The translations under genes were made by a program, and so were the position numbers. From Streptantibioticus ferralitis (GTDB lineage Bacteria > Actinomycetota > Actinomycetes > Streptomycetales > Streptomycetaceae), in the NCBI RefSeq assembly GCF_029223525.1, contig NZ_JARHTQ010000012.1, forward strand, positions 166,672 through 230,671: 64,000 bases of DNA, written 5' to 3'. The notes under the pieces were generated by a model. It was not told the DNA's origin. It made no database searches and worked only from the letters and a program-made list of their open reading frames with translations. This document shows positions 24,538 through 33,619 of the stretch, in pieces. Within the stretch, counting starts at the first letter, position 1. Each line of letters opens with the position of its first letter.

Positions 24538-25482
24538 CTACCGTGCCGCCGGGTACTCGACCGGGCTGCAGTACGGCAGATCGCTGATGGGGCGGTCGGT
24601 GCAGAAGCGCAACAGGAGGTCGGTGAACTCGTCGATGCGTTCCATGTGCACCAGATGGTCGGCGTCCCGGACCGTGAGGAAGGCGGCGCCGGGCAGCCGG
24701 GCGGCGGTTTCCCGCCCCATGTGCGGGGTGGTCAGCGAGTCGTACTCGCCGGTGAAGACCAGCGCGGGGAGCGCCGGCACCGGCTCCGGCCGGAACCACT
24801 CGTGGTTCATCAGACGGACGTTGTGGTCCACCACCGCCATGCCGATCTGGCGCGGCGTCTGCGCCATGAACTGCTGGTGGAGCAGCCGGGAGATGGCCGC
24901 GTGCCGCCGGATCGCTCCGGCGCCCGGCTGCGACATGAAACGCGCCACGAGTTGTCGGGCCATCTCCTCGCGGCGGTCGTCGTCGAGCATCCGCAGCCAA
25001 CGCGGCACGGCCTCCGCGTACTCCCGGGGGACACGCGTCGTCATACCGGCGAGGACCAGCCGCCGCAGGGCGTCCGGGTAGTGCTGGGCGAAGCGCAGCG
25101 CGACGGCACCGCCGAAGCAGGCACCCAGCAGATTGACCTTGGCCATGCCCAGCTCGTACAGCGCGTCCCGGACGGCGGCGGCCAGGAAGTCGATCCCGTA
25201 CCTGGTCGGCAGCGGCTCCGCGGCGCCGTACCCCGGCAGGTCGATGGTGACCACGGTGCACGCCTCGGCCCACCGCTCCTCGTGCCGCGCCCAGGAGAAC
25301 CGGTCCTGCGACGAGCCGCCGAGCAGCACCAGGGGCTCGGTGACCGGGGTGTCCTGCCACAGGACGCGGCAGATGTAGCCGAATCCGTCGAAGGAGAGCC
25401 GGTGTTCGGTCACGCTCTGTGGCGCCCGCGCCGCTGGACGGGTAGGCGGCAGGCGCAGCGGTGCCGTCGCTTCGGTGAACAT
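24538..25482 (-). CDS. Alpha/beta hydrolase with Cys in the nucleophile position
   Basis: A 314-residue alpha/beta-fold hydrolase. The oxyanion region is VLLGGSSQDRFSW. The nucleophile elbow reads LLGACFGGAVAL, placing Cys122 where most family members have Ser. The acid is probably the Asp in FTGEYDSLTTP and the base the His in DADHLVHME. A Cys nucleophile is known in dienelactone hydrolases and polyhydroxyalkanoate synthases, so activity is expected but of a different kind. The ATG follows GGGAG. It sits upstream of the flavin oxidoreductase on the same strand with a 100-base gap. Confidence 0.85.
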   Translation of the reverse strand: MFTEATAPLRLPPTRPAARAPQSVTEHRLSFDGFGYICRVLWQDTPVTEPLVLLGGSSQDRFSWARHEERWAEACTVVTIDLPGYGAAEPLPTRYGIDFLAAAVRDALYELGMAKVNLLGACFGGAVALRFAQHYPDALRRLVLAGMTTRVPREYAEAVPRWLRMLDDDRREEMARQLVARFMSQPGAGAIRRHAAISRLLHQQFMAQTPRQIGMAVVDHNVRLMNHEWFRPEPVPALPALVFTGEYDSLTTPHMGRETAARLPGAAFLTVRDADHLVHMERIDEFTDLLLRFCTDRPISDLPYCSPVEYPAAR

Positions 25483-25647
25483 GCGGGACTCCCAAACTCG
25501 CGCGATTCACGGCCGACTTCGGATCATCGACCGAACCGCCGGTGCCAACCGACGCGCCGACGCCGAACCCGGGATGTGTATCACTGCGGGCGGGCCCGCT
25601 CGTCGACGTTCACCCAATGGAGGGCGCGCCGCCCGGGGACGCCCCGG

Positions 25648-27639
25648 TCAGCCATTCGCGCGGAAGGTCTGTGCCGCCTTGTCGAAGTAGTCGGAGATCA
25701 CCGACTGTTGGTCGTCGGGGCCGGTGAGCAGGATGACGTCGTACCTGCCGCCGCGCGCTATCGCCATGTTGCGGCCGTAGACCTGGTTGCCGGACTGCGG
25801 GTCGCGCCAGGTGAACTCGCCCTCGGCGGCGGCCGCTCCGCCCGCGTCGAGCCGCTTGAGACCGGCGGCCGAGGACCAGGTACTCGACCTGAACGGGGCC
25901 AACTCCGGTTCCCTGTCCTGGTAGGCGAGCGGGTCGGTGCCGTAGGTGCCCGCGCTGTCCCGGCCGCGGACGATGACCAGTTGGAGGACATCGCCGCCGC
26001 TGGAGAAGACGATCTCCCCGTTGGGGCCCGCGGTCCTGGTCCAGCCGTTGTGCACCGCCACCGAGAAGCCCGCCGCATCGCCGCGCACCGTGAAATCCGA
26101 GCCCAGCGCCGGAGTTTGCAGGGTCGAACGGTCGGTGGGGGTGGGGCCGTCGTGTGCGGGCGACGACATGGACAAGGTCGGCGACCGGCCCGCGTCCACA
26201 CCCCCGGAGACCTGCGCGGGAAGCGAACGGCTGTCGACGCCGCCCGCGCCCTTGGGCATGAACAGCACCGCGTACAGCACCAGCGCCAGCAGCAGCAGGA
26301 AGACCAGCCCGACCAGCAGCACGCCCAGCCGACGCGCCCCGCCGCGCGGTGCGGCCGCCCCCGACTGGCTCAACTCGCCCGTCCGGCGGCGCACTTCGAC
26401 CGCCTCACCGGACGTCTCCGGTCTGCCCCGCGCACCGGATCCGTCCACCGGTCCCGGGGACGTCCGCTGTCCCCGGCCACGCGCGTGGCGGCCGTGCGGC
26501 GGTGCGCCCATCGCGTCGCCGCCCGGGCGACGGCGCTTGCGCAGCCGGACCAGCTCGCCCTTGCGCCGCACGACGGGCAGCTTGTGCGGGTCGCCGGGAC
26601 CGGCCGGAACCTGGACCATACGGCTGCCGATGTCCGGCTCGGGAGCGGAGCGGATCAGCGAACGCAGCCAGCCACGCAGCTCCTCGAACTCCGGCCGCTC
26701 GGTGGGGTCCTGGCGCAGCAGCGACTCTATGACCGGGCGCAGCGGGCCGCAGTCCTCGGCGTACGCGGGCGGTTCCGCGCAGACCAGGTCGACCAGTTCG
26801 GTCGCGCTCTCCTCGGGGAACGGCGGATGCCCCTGCACACAGCGGAACAGCAGCGCGCCGAGCGCCCACAGGTCGGCGGCCGGGCCGACGGGCGGGGCCA
26901 GCTGCCAGTTCTGGTGCACCGGACCGGCCTGTTCCGGGGACCAGCGCTCGGTGACCGGGCCGACGACGGTGATCCTGGCCTGGCGGGCGCGCTCCATGGC
27001 GAGCGCGGAGTCGGGACCGGCCCAGCCGCCGCGCTCCGGCGGGTCTTCGGGGCCGGTGGCGGTCAGTACCTCCTGCGGCACCGGGTCATAGCCGCACAGC
27101 GCCTCCTGCGCGGCGCCGAAGGCCAGGCCATCGAGCATGGCCCGGCCGTCCTCGCAGACCAGGACGGTACGGGCGGTGATGTTGCGGTGCGCCCAGCCGT
27201 GCGTGTGCAACGCTCGCAGGCCGGCGAGCAGGTCGGCGGCGACCTCGGCGGCGCGGTAGGGGCTGAGCCGCCGGTCGGCCAGCAGCGAGGCGATCGGGCG
27301 GGCCGGGACGAGTTCGGAGACCACCCAGAGGCTGCCGTCCTCCACCAGGACGTCGAAGACCTGGACGAGCGCCGGATGGTCCGGTATGGCGGCGGCGGCC
27401 CGGGCGGCTTCGAGGGCCCGGCCCGCGACATCCCCGCCACCGCGCGGCACGGCATCCTGCTCGGGTCCGGCGCCGACCACCTCGGCGTGCACGATCTCGG
27501 GCAGCAGCAACTGCCGTACGAGCACTTCCTGTCCGCTGTACGTGTCGAACGCGCGGGTCTCCACCAGCTCGAACTCATCGGCGGGCGACCGCGGCAGCCG
27601 GTAGCGGCCGGCCAGTACCCGCCCGGCGTACTCGTCCAC
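25648..27639 (-). CDS. Membrane Ser/Thr pseudokinase with extracellular domain
   Basis: A 663-residue protein related to bacterial Ser/Thr kinases but lacking the catalytic residues. The glycine-rich loop is absent, the ATP-binding Lys is Arg42 (VLVRQ), the HRD loop reads HRN (151-153) with no following Lys-Pro, and DFG is replaced by DGLAFG (about 170). The helix F segment DLWALGALLFRCVQG is kept, so the fold is probably intact. A basic Pro/Arg linker leads to one membrane helix (about 440-465) and an extracellular domain of about 190 residues. The GTG at 27639 follows GGGAGGAGCC. It is the last of three tandem kinase-like genes and may regulate the other two. Confidence 0.85.
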   Translation of the reverse strand: MDEYAGRVLAGRYRLPRSPADEFELVETRAFDTYSGQEVLVRQLLLPEIVHAEVVGAGPEQDAVPRGGGDVAGRALEAARAAAAIPDHPALVQVFDVLVEDGSLWVVSELVPARPIASLLADRRLSPYRAAEVAADLLAGLRALHTHGWAHRNITARTVLVCEDGRAMLDGLAFGAAQEALCGYDPVPQEVLTATGPEDPPERGGWAGPDSALAMERARQARITVVGPVTERWSPEQAGPVHQNWQLAPPVGPAADLWALGALLFRCVQGHPPFPEESATELVDLVCAEPPAYAEDCGPLRPVIESLLRQDPTERPEFEELRGWLRSLIRSAPEPDIGSRMVQVPAGPGDPHKLPVVRRKGELVRLRKRRRPGGDAMGAPPHGRHARGRGQRTSPGPVDGSGARGRPETSGEAVEVRRRTGELSQSGAAAPRGGARRLGVLLVGLVFLLLLALVLYAVLFMPKGAGGVDSRSLPAQVSGGVDAGRSPTLSMSSPAHDGPTPTDRSTLQTPALGSDFTVRGDAAGFSVAVHNGWTRTAGPNGEIVFSSGGDVLQLVIVRGRDSAGTYGTDPLAYQDREPELAPFRSSTWSSAAGLKRLDAGGAAAAEGEFTWRDPQSGNQVYGRNMAIARGGRYDVILLTGPDDQQSVISDYFDKAAQTFRANG

Positions 27640-27738
27640 GGCTCCTCCCATGAGCGTCCTCCCATGAGCGTCACAGGAACGCGGTCGCACGGCTTTCGGT
27701 CAGGCGGCATCAGGGCACGGTGTGCCCGGGCTCAGGTC

Positions 27739-27762
27739 AGACGGCTTTAAGCCAAGCCGTCT
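27739..27762. terminator. Terminator-like hairpin between kinase genes
   Basis: AGACGGCTT and AAGCCGTCT form a perfect 9-bp stem with a six-base loop, in the 185-base gap between the middle kinase and the pseudokinase. It suggests that the pseudokinase has its own promoter or is expressed by read-through. Confidence 0.5.
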
Positions 27763-27824
27763 TCGGTCAAGCTCGGTCGGCGACGGACAGTCTGGGTACC
27801 TTTACGATACGTGCTCGTGGCCGG

Positions 27825-29591
27825 TCAGTTGACCGCTTTGAACGTCTTGAAAAAGGTCTGGAGCATCTGCTGACACCCGGCGGAGTTCCACTCGGCCGCG
27901 GGGCAGCTGAACATGATGGCGTAGCCGGCCTGGTCGTTGGCGAAGCCGCGGTCCAGGACGTGGACGTTCACCCCGTTCTGGGTGCGGGTGAAGTTCCAGT
28001 CGGCGGCGGTGCGGAAGCCCTGGTAGCCGACCGAACCGATGCCCAGGCCGCGGTAGTTCTCGCTGCTGCCCCGCACCGCGGGCTCCAGGTCGCGCCAGGC
28101 GGCGGCCGCGTCGGTGCCCGGGCTCGCGCTGTAGTCGACCTGGACCCGGGGGAAGCCGCCGTCGGACGCGGCGAAGACCGCGCCGGAGTGGTCCCCGGAG
28201 GTGGCTATCCGCCGCCAACCGCTGGGCAGCGCCATGGTGAAGTGGAACTCGGAGTCCTGGTGCGCGACGTAATCCGCCGGAACGCCGCCGTTGCCCTGCG
28301 CGGCACCGGCCGTCGGCGCACCGGCCGACGGGGTGCCGGAACCGGTGTCGGCGACCGGCGTCGCCCGCCCGCTCGGCGCGCCGCTGCCGGCCGGGGCGCC
28401 GGAGGTGTGCGAGCTGCCCTGCCGCTGGCCGGATCCGCCGCCGTCGTCCTTACCGGATGCGACGGCCGTGCCGATGATCGCGCCCAGCACGGCGAGGACG
28501 ACCACCGCCACCACGATCACCAGCGTGCGGCGCGGCACCACATCGCTCAGCGGCGCCCGGCCGGAAGAGAACGACGAGGCGACCGCGACCGGCTTCAACT
28601 TCGGCTCGGGATCCGCCTTCGTGGTGGCCGCGTTGGTCAACGACCGCAGCGCGCCCAGCATCTTCTCCTGCTGCGACGAGAGTGGACGCGCGTCGGTCGG
28701 GGTGGGCTGCGGATCGGCCGGGATCGCCATCATGCGGGTCTCCTCGGCGTCCGGGGGCTCCGGAGCGCTCACCGCCGCCGTCAGCAACTCCCGTACGCCC
28801 GGCTCGTCCAGCCGCTTCACCGGGTCCTTGATCAGCAAGCCGTGGACCGCGTCGGCGAGCGGCCCGTTGATCTTGGGCGGATCTACCGGCTCGGTCATCA
28901 CGGCGGTCAACGTGGCGATCGCCGAGCCCTTGTCGTACGGCGGGCGGCCCTCGACCACCGCGTACAGCAGCGCGCCCAGCGACCACAGGTCGGACGGCGG
29001 ACCCGGCTTCTGGCCGCGGGCCCGCTCCGGGGATATGTAGGACGGCGCGCCCACCAGCATGCCGGTCGAGGTCACCGACGGGTCACCCTCGACCTGGGCG
29101 ATGCCGAAGTCGGTGAGCACCACGCGGCCGTCGTCCGCGATCAGGACGTTGGACGGTTTCACATCACGGTGCAGGATGCCCTCGCCGTGCGCGGCACGCA
29201 GCACGTCGAGGACGGCGAGGCCCACTTCGGCCGCGCGTCTGGGTGGCAGCGGGCCGTCGGCGCGGATCGCGTCGGACAGCGAGCGGCCCTCGACCAGCTC
29301 CATCACGATCCACGGCCGCTTGTCCTCCTCGACCACGTCGAAGACGGTCACCGCGCCGTTCGCGCGGATCCGCGCGGTCGCCTTGGCCTCGCGCAGGGTG
29401 CGCGTGATCAGGCGGCGCTTCTCGTCGTCGTCGACATTGCCGGGGAACCGCAGCTCCTTGACGGCGACGGTACGGCCCAGGGTCTCGTCGACCGCCCGCC
29501 ACACCGTGCCCATACCGCCTTTGCCAAGGACCTCGCCGAGGCGGTAGCGGTCGGCGAGGAGACGGCCGGTGGTGCCTTGCGCCTGGGTCAT
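27825..29591 (-). CDS. Membrane Ser/Thr protein kinase
   Basis: A 588-residue Hanks-type kinase with all catalytic elements: GKGGMG (23-28), Lys45 in VAVKEL, HRDVKPSN (141-148) and DFG (161-163). The kinase domain ends near residue 265. A variable cytoplasmic linker precedes one membrane helix (TLVIVVAVVVLAVLGAIIG) and a Gly/Ser/Pro linker. The extracellular C-terminal domain (about 140 residues) contains a PSGW motif and two Cys residues. There are no PASTA repeats. The extracellular domain resembles those of the two flanking kinase genes, so the ligand may be shared. The ATG follows GAGGACGTTG. Confidence 0.92.
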   Translation of the reverse strand: MTQAQGTTGRLLADRYRLGEVLGKGGMGTVWRAVDETLGRTVAVKELRFPGNVDDDEKRRLITRTLREAKATARIRANGAVTVFDVVEEDKRPWIVMELVEGRSLSDAIRADGPLPPRRAAEVGLAVLDVLRAAHGEGILHRDVKPSNVLIADDGRVVLTDFGIAQVEGDPSVTSTGMLVGAPSYISPERARGQKPGPPSDLWSLGALLYAVVEGRPPYDKGSAIATLTAVMTEPVDPPKINGPLADAVHGLLIKDPVKRLDEPGVRELLTAAVSAPEPPDAEETRMMAIPADPQPTPTDARPLSSQQEKMLGALRSLTNAATTKADPEPKLKPVAVASSFSSGRAPLSDVVPRRTLVIVVAVVVLAVLGAIIGTAVASGKDDGGGSGQRQGSSHTSGAPAGSGAPSGRATPVADTGSGTPSAGAPTAGAAQGNGGVPADYVAHQDSEFHFTMALPSGWRRIATSGDHSGAVFAASDGGFPRVQVDYSASPGTDAAAAWRDLEPAVRGSSENYRGLGIGSVGYQGFRTAADWNFTRTQNGVNVHVLDRGFANDQAGYAIMFSCPAAEWNSAGCQQMLQTFFKTFKAVN

Positions 29592-29797
29592 CAACGTCCT
29601 CTGCAGATCGATATGACGATGCATCGGGCGGCGCACGGGTCGACACGGGGTCGATGCGACTGCCCCATCACATCATCCCCTGTGGGTAGGACATCGGTAC
29701 GCCTGCCCCCGGTTCCGGAACCTAGTGCTCACACTTCGACCGGTATACGCCGGTACTTCGACGGGTATCCGCCATCGCAGATGAGCGAGGGCCTTTC

Positions 29798-31633
29798 TCA
29801 GCTGTGCGGCTGGAAGGATTTCGCCGCGTTGTTGAAGACCGGAAGACGCTGCTGCCACTCGGCGTCCGGTGCCGAGAGGTAGACCGCGTACTCCGTGCCG
29901 CCTTCCTTGCCGAAGCCCAGGTCGATGGCGTGGTACTTGCGCACCTTCCCGTTCCAGGTCCACTCCCAGATCGCCGCCGGTACCTGCTCGCCGTTGATCT
30001 GGGCCTGGGTGGAGTTCATCCGAAGGACGCTGTAGCCGTTGTTGTCGGCCTTCAAGGTGACCTCCAGATCACGGAAGTGCTGGAGCGCGCTGGGCCCGGC
30101 GTAGTCCTCCACGCTGACCAGGAGGTCGCACTTGCCCTGGACATCCACATAGTGGATGTTGCGGCCGCCCGAGTCCACCTGGCGGGTCCAGCCGTTGGGC
30201 ACCACCATGGTGAAGCCCGCCGGGTCGTCGACCACGTGGTAGCCCGGGGGCGCGGTCGGGGGGGCTGCCGAAGGCCGCTGTGCCGCGTTGCCGTCGGCCG
30301 CCTGCCCGCCCTGCGACGCGCCGCTGTCCTGCTGGGCGAGCAGCAGACCGCCTACCACGGCCGCGGCCGCCACGACGGCGGCCCCGCACCAGGCGGCCAC
30401 CCGCTTGCCGCGCCCGGTGCGGCGGGCATCGGGCCGTTCCGGCGCGTCGAGTCGGGGGGTGGGCTCGATGGTCAGGGGCGCGGCGGAGGCCGCGGCGGCG
30501 ACGGCTGTCACGTCGGCCGGGGGCGCGGTGACCTGCGCGGTGACGTCCTCGGCGGACTGCGGACCGTGGACGCTGTGAGTGTCGTGGTGGTCCTGGGCGC
30601 CGGAACCGCCCTGGGTGTCCTGGGTGCCGTGCGGGTCCGGCTCCTGGCGCTGCTCCGGGACGGCCGCGGACGGCTCGACAGCGGCGGCGGTCCGCGGCCT
30701 GACCACGGCGGTCGGTTGGTCGTCGACTCCGTCCCGAAGCGCCCAGGACGGCGCCGGACGTCGCGGCAGATTACCCGTCACCGCCACCGTCTCCACCGAG
30801 GAGACCAGCAGTCGCTCGGCCTGCTCGGCCGACATCCGCTTGTCCGGGTCCTTCTCCAGCAGCGACTCGATGACCGGGGCCAGCGCACCCGCCCGGCGTG
30901 GCGTCGGGACGGGCTCCGAGGCGATGGCGTACGCGGTCTCGATCGGGGTGTCCCGGTGGAACGGCGCCACGCCCTCCACCGCTTGGTACAGCGTCGCCCC
31001 CAGGGCCCACAGATCGCAGGCCGGGCCGCCCGTGCCGCCGGTTATCCGCTCGGGCGCCAGGAAGTCGAACGAGCCGATCAACTCGCCGGTGCGGGTGAGG
31101 GTGGACGTTCCTGTCGCGGAGGCGATGCCGAAGTCGGTGAGCACCACCCGTCCGCCGGGCCAACTGGCGTCGCCCTCCGGACCGTCAGCGCTCAACAGCA
31201 CGTTGGCGGGCTTGACATCACGGTGCAGCACCCCGGCACGGTGCGCCGCGCGCAACGCGGCGACCATCCCGCGGCCGATCCGCGCGGCCTCGCGCGGTGT
31301 GACCGGACCGTCCTTCTTCAACACGTCGCCGAGAGTCCGGGACCGCACGTACTCCATCACGATGCACGGCAGGCCCTCGTCCTCGACCACGTCATGCACC
31401 ACGACCACGTTGGGGTGGGTGATACGGGCGGCGCTGCGCGCTTCCCGCCGGGTGCGCTCGTAGAGCGTCTCGCGCTCGTCATCGTGCAACTGCGGTGGCA
31501 CCCGCAGCTTCTTGACTGCGACCTGACGGCCCAGCAGCTCGTCCTCGGACCGCCAGACGGTGCCCATGCCGCCCCGGCCTATCAGCTCGACCAGCCGGTA
31601 CCGCCCGGCCACCAGCCGCCCCTGATCGGACAC
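29798..31633 (-). CDS. Membrane Ser/Thr protein kinase
   Basis: A 611-residue Hanks-type kinase. GRGGMG (19-24), Lys41 (VAVKKL), HRDVKPAN (137-144) and DFG (167-169) indicate activity. After the kinase domain (to about 275) comes a long His/Asp/Gln-rich cytoplasmic linker, a membrane helix (VVAAAAVVGGLLLA) and an extracellular domain with PNGWTRQVDSGG and a C-terminal AEWQQRLPVFNNAAKSF. The GTG start follows AGAGGGG. It is the first of three tandem kinase-like genes, transcribed away from nothing recognisable upstream except glpD on the same strand. Confidence 0.92.
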   Translation of the reverse strand: MSDQGRLVAGRYRLVELIGRGGMGTVWRSEDELLGRQVAVKKLRVPPQLHDDERETLYERTRREARSAARITHPNVVVVHDVVEDEGLPCIVMEYVRSRTLGDVLKKDGPVTPREAARIGRGMVAALRAAHRAGVLHRDVKPANVLLSADGPEGDASWPGGRVVLTDFGIASATGTSTLTRTGELIGSFDFLAPERITGGTGGPACDLWALGATLYQAVEGVAPFHRDTPIETAYAIASEPVPTPRRAGALAPVIESLLEKDPDKRMSAEQAERLLVSSVETVAVTGNLPRRPAPSWALRDGVDDQPTAVVRPRTAAAVEPSAAVPEQRQEPDPHGTQDTQGGSGAQDHHDTHSVHGPQSAEDVTAQVTAPPADVTAVAAAASAAPLTIEPTPRLDAPERPDARRTGRGKRVAAWCGAAVVAAAAVVGGLLLAQQDSGASQGGQAADGNAAQRPSAAPPTAPPGYHVVDDPAGFTMVVPNGWTRQVDSGGRNIHYVDVQGKCDLLVSVEDYAGPSALQHFRDLEVTLKADNNGYSVLRMNSTQAQINGEQVPAAIWEWTWNGKVRKYHAIDLGFGKEGGTEYAVYLSAPDAEWQQRLPVFNNAAKSFQPHS

Positions 31634-31690
31634 TTTCCACCCCTCTCACTCCCCCGTCACGCCTGAGATCCCGGTGGCCGCACGGTCTTT

Positions 31691-33397
31691 CTAGAGGGGC
31701 ACGATATCTGGCGCACCCAAGCGAGCAGCGTCCGCGGTCAGATCATCGGGTTGGCGTTGCGATTCGCGTTCGGCCTCGACCCGCTTCTCGTAGTGCGTCA
31801 CCTCCTTTTCCAGGTGTTCCTTGTCCCAACCCAGCACCGGTGCCATCAACTCCGCCGCCTCACGGGCACTCAGCGTCCCGCGGTCGAAGGCCTCGATGGA
31901 GATCCTCGTACGGCGGGTCAGCACGTCGTCGAGATGACGCGCGCCCTCGTGCGAGGCGGCGTACACCACCTCGGCCCGGAGATAGTCGTCAGCCGCGGCG
32001 AGCGGCTCACCCAGCGTTGGGTCCGCGGCGATCAGATCCAACAGCTCGGTAATCAACGATCCATAACGATTCAATAGATGCTCGACGCGCACGACATGCA
32101 GCCCGGACTCGGCGGCGATGCGCGCCCGCGCGTTCCACAACGCGTGGTAGCCGTCAGCGCCGGTCAGCGGCACCTGCTCAGTGCAGCACTCCGCGACCCG
32201 GCGGTCCAGACCGTGCACCGCCGCGTCCACCGCGTCCTTCGCCATCACCCGGTACGTCGTGTACTTGCCGCCCGCAACAACCACCAGGCCCGGCACGGGA
32301 TGTGCCACGGTGTGTTCGCGCGACAGCTGGCTCGTCGCCTCCGACTCCCCGGCCAGCAGCGGGCGCAGCCCGGCGTACACGCCCTCCACGTCATCGCGGC
32401 TCAGCGGGACCGCGAGCACCGAGTTGACGTGCGCCAGCAGGTAGTCGATGTCGGCGCTGGACGCGGCCGGGTGCGCCTTGTCCAGATCCCAGTCGGTGTC
32501 GGTGGTGCCGATGATCCAGTGCCTCCCCCACGGGATCACGAACAGCACGCTCTTCTCGGTCCGCAGGATCAGCCCGGTCGTCGAATGGATCCGGTCCTTC
32601 GGTACGACCAGGTGGATACCCTTGGACGCCCTGACGTGGAACTGCCCCCTCTCCCCCACCATCGCCTGTGTCTCGTCCGTCCACACCCCGGTCGCGTTGA
32701 CGACCTGACGAGCCCGGACCTCGTACTCCCCGCCCTGCTCCACATCCTGCACCCGGGCACCGACAACGCGTTCACCCTCGCGGAGGAACCCCACGACCCG
32801 CGCCCGGTTGGCGGCCAGCGCACCGTAGGAGGCGGCCGTGCGCACCAGCGTGGCCACGTAGCGGGCGTCGTCCATCTGGGCGTCGTAGTACTGCAGCGCG
32901 CCGACCAGCGAGTCCTTCTGGAGGCACGGTGCCACCCGCAGCGCCTTGTGCCGCGTCAGATGCCGGTGGCCGGGCAGCCCGCGGCCGTGTCCCGAGGTGA
33001 CCGCCATGGTGTCGTACAGCGCCACACCACTACCGGCGTACAGCCGCTCCCAGCCGCGATGCGTCAACGGGTAGAGGAACGGCACCGGTTTGACCAAGTG
33101 CGGCGCCAGCCGCCGGGTGAGCAGACCGCGTTCCTTCAGCGCCTCGCGTACCAGCGCGAAGTCCAGCATCTCCAGGTAGCGCAGACCGCCGTGGATCAGC
33201 TTGCTGGACCGGCTGGAGGTCCCCGACGCCCAGTCACGTGCCTCCACCACACCGGTGAGCAGACCGCGGGTGGCCGCGTCCAGGGCGGTTCCGGAGCCCA
33301 CCACCCCGCCGCCGACTACCAGCACGTCGAGTTCCTCTTCGGCCATCCGTGCCAATGCGTGGGCCCGCTCCTGCGGCCCCAGTCGTGCGGTCTTCAC
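31691..33397 (-). CDS. glpD: Aerobic glycerol-3-phosphate dehydrogenase
   Basis: A 568-residue FAD enzyme that oxidises sn-glycerol-3-phosphate to dihydroxyacetone phosphate and passes electrons to quinone at the membrane. The FAD fold is VLVVGGGVVGSGTALDAATRG (near 25-45, in parts), followed by the family segments SSKLIHGGLRYLE and VIPWGRHWIIGTTDTDWD. The C-terminal alpha-helical domain is present. The GTG start follows GGGAGGCACA. It is divergent from a nucleotide-sugar dehydrogenase homologue; no glpF or glpK is adjacent. Confidence 0.95.
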   Translation of the reverse strand: MKTARLGPQERAHALARMAEEELDVLVVGGGVVGSGTALDAATRGLLTGVVEARDWASGTSSRSSKLIHGGLRYLEMLDFALVREALKERGLLTRRLAPHLVKPVPFLYPLTHRGWERLYAGSGVALYDTMAVTSGHGRGLPGHRHLTRHKALRVAPCLQKDSLVGALQYYDAQMDDARYVATLVRTAASYGALAANRARVVGFLREGERVVGARVQDVEQGGEYEVRARQVVNATGVWTDETQAMVGERGQFHVRASKGIHLVVPKDRIHSTTGLILRTEKSVLFVIPWGRHWIIGTTDTDWDLDKAHPAASSADIDYLLAHVNSVLAVPLSRDDVEGVYAGLRPLLAGESEATSQLSREHTVAHPVPGLVVVAGGKYTTYRVMAKDAVDAAVHGLDRRVAECCTEQVPLTGADGYHALWNARARIAAESGLHVVRVEHLLNRYGSLITELLDLIAADPTLGEPLAAADDYLRAEVVYAASHEGARHLDDVLTRRTRISIEAFDRGTLSAREAAELMAPVLGWDKEHLEKEVTHYEKRVEAERESQRQPDDLTADAARLGAPDIVPL

Positions 33398-33619
33398 TGT
33401 GCCTCCCGTTGCGGCCGGTCACACTGCCCGTGGATTCGATGGTGACCGCCATCCGAAGCGTCGGCCAGTCCGAAGCCGGTCGGCGCTGGTCGGTATCGAT
33501 CGCGGACCGCGCCACACCCCCCACGCAAAGCGCTCAATACTAAATATCAGTCATATGTCCGCTTAACCTTAAATGCGCCATTCGGCACAACCAGACCTCC
33601 GGGAGAGGACTGAACCACC
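33398..33619. promoter_or_regulatory. Divergent promoter region with an AT-rich core
   Basis: The 222 bases between glpD and the divergent dehydrogenase homologue include an unusually AT-rich 45-base patch (33530-33575) holding ACTAAATATC, ATCAGTCATAT and TTAACCTTAAATG. Both promoters are expected there. ATCAGTCATAT recurs upstream of whiD. The regulator cannot be named. Confidence 0.4.

Noticed and set aside
24437..25510. In-frame extension joining the flavin oxidoreductase to 358 more codons upstream
   Set aside because: The extension is antiphase to the alpha/beta hydrolase gene on the same strand and has Arg/Gly/His-rich shadow composition. The ATG at 24436 has a strong ribosome site.
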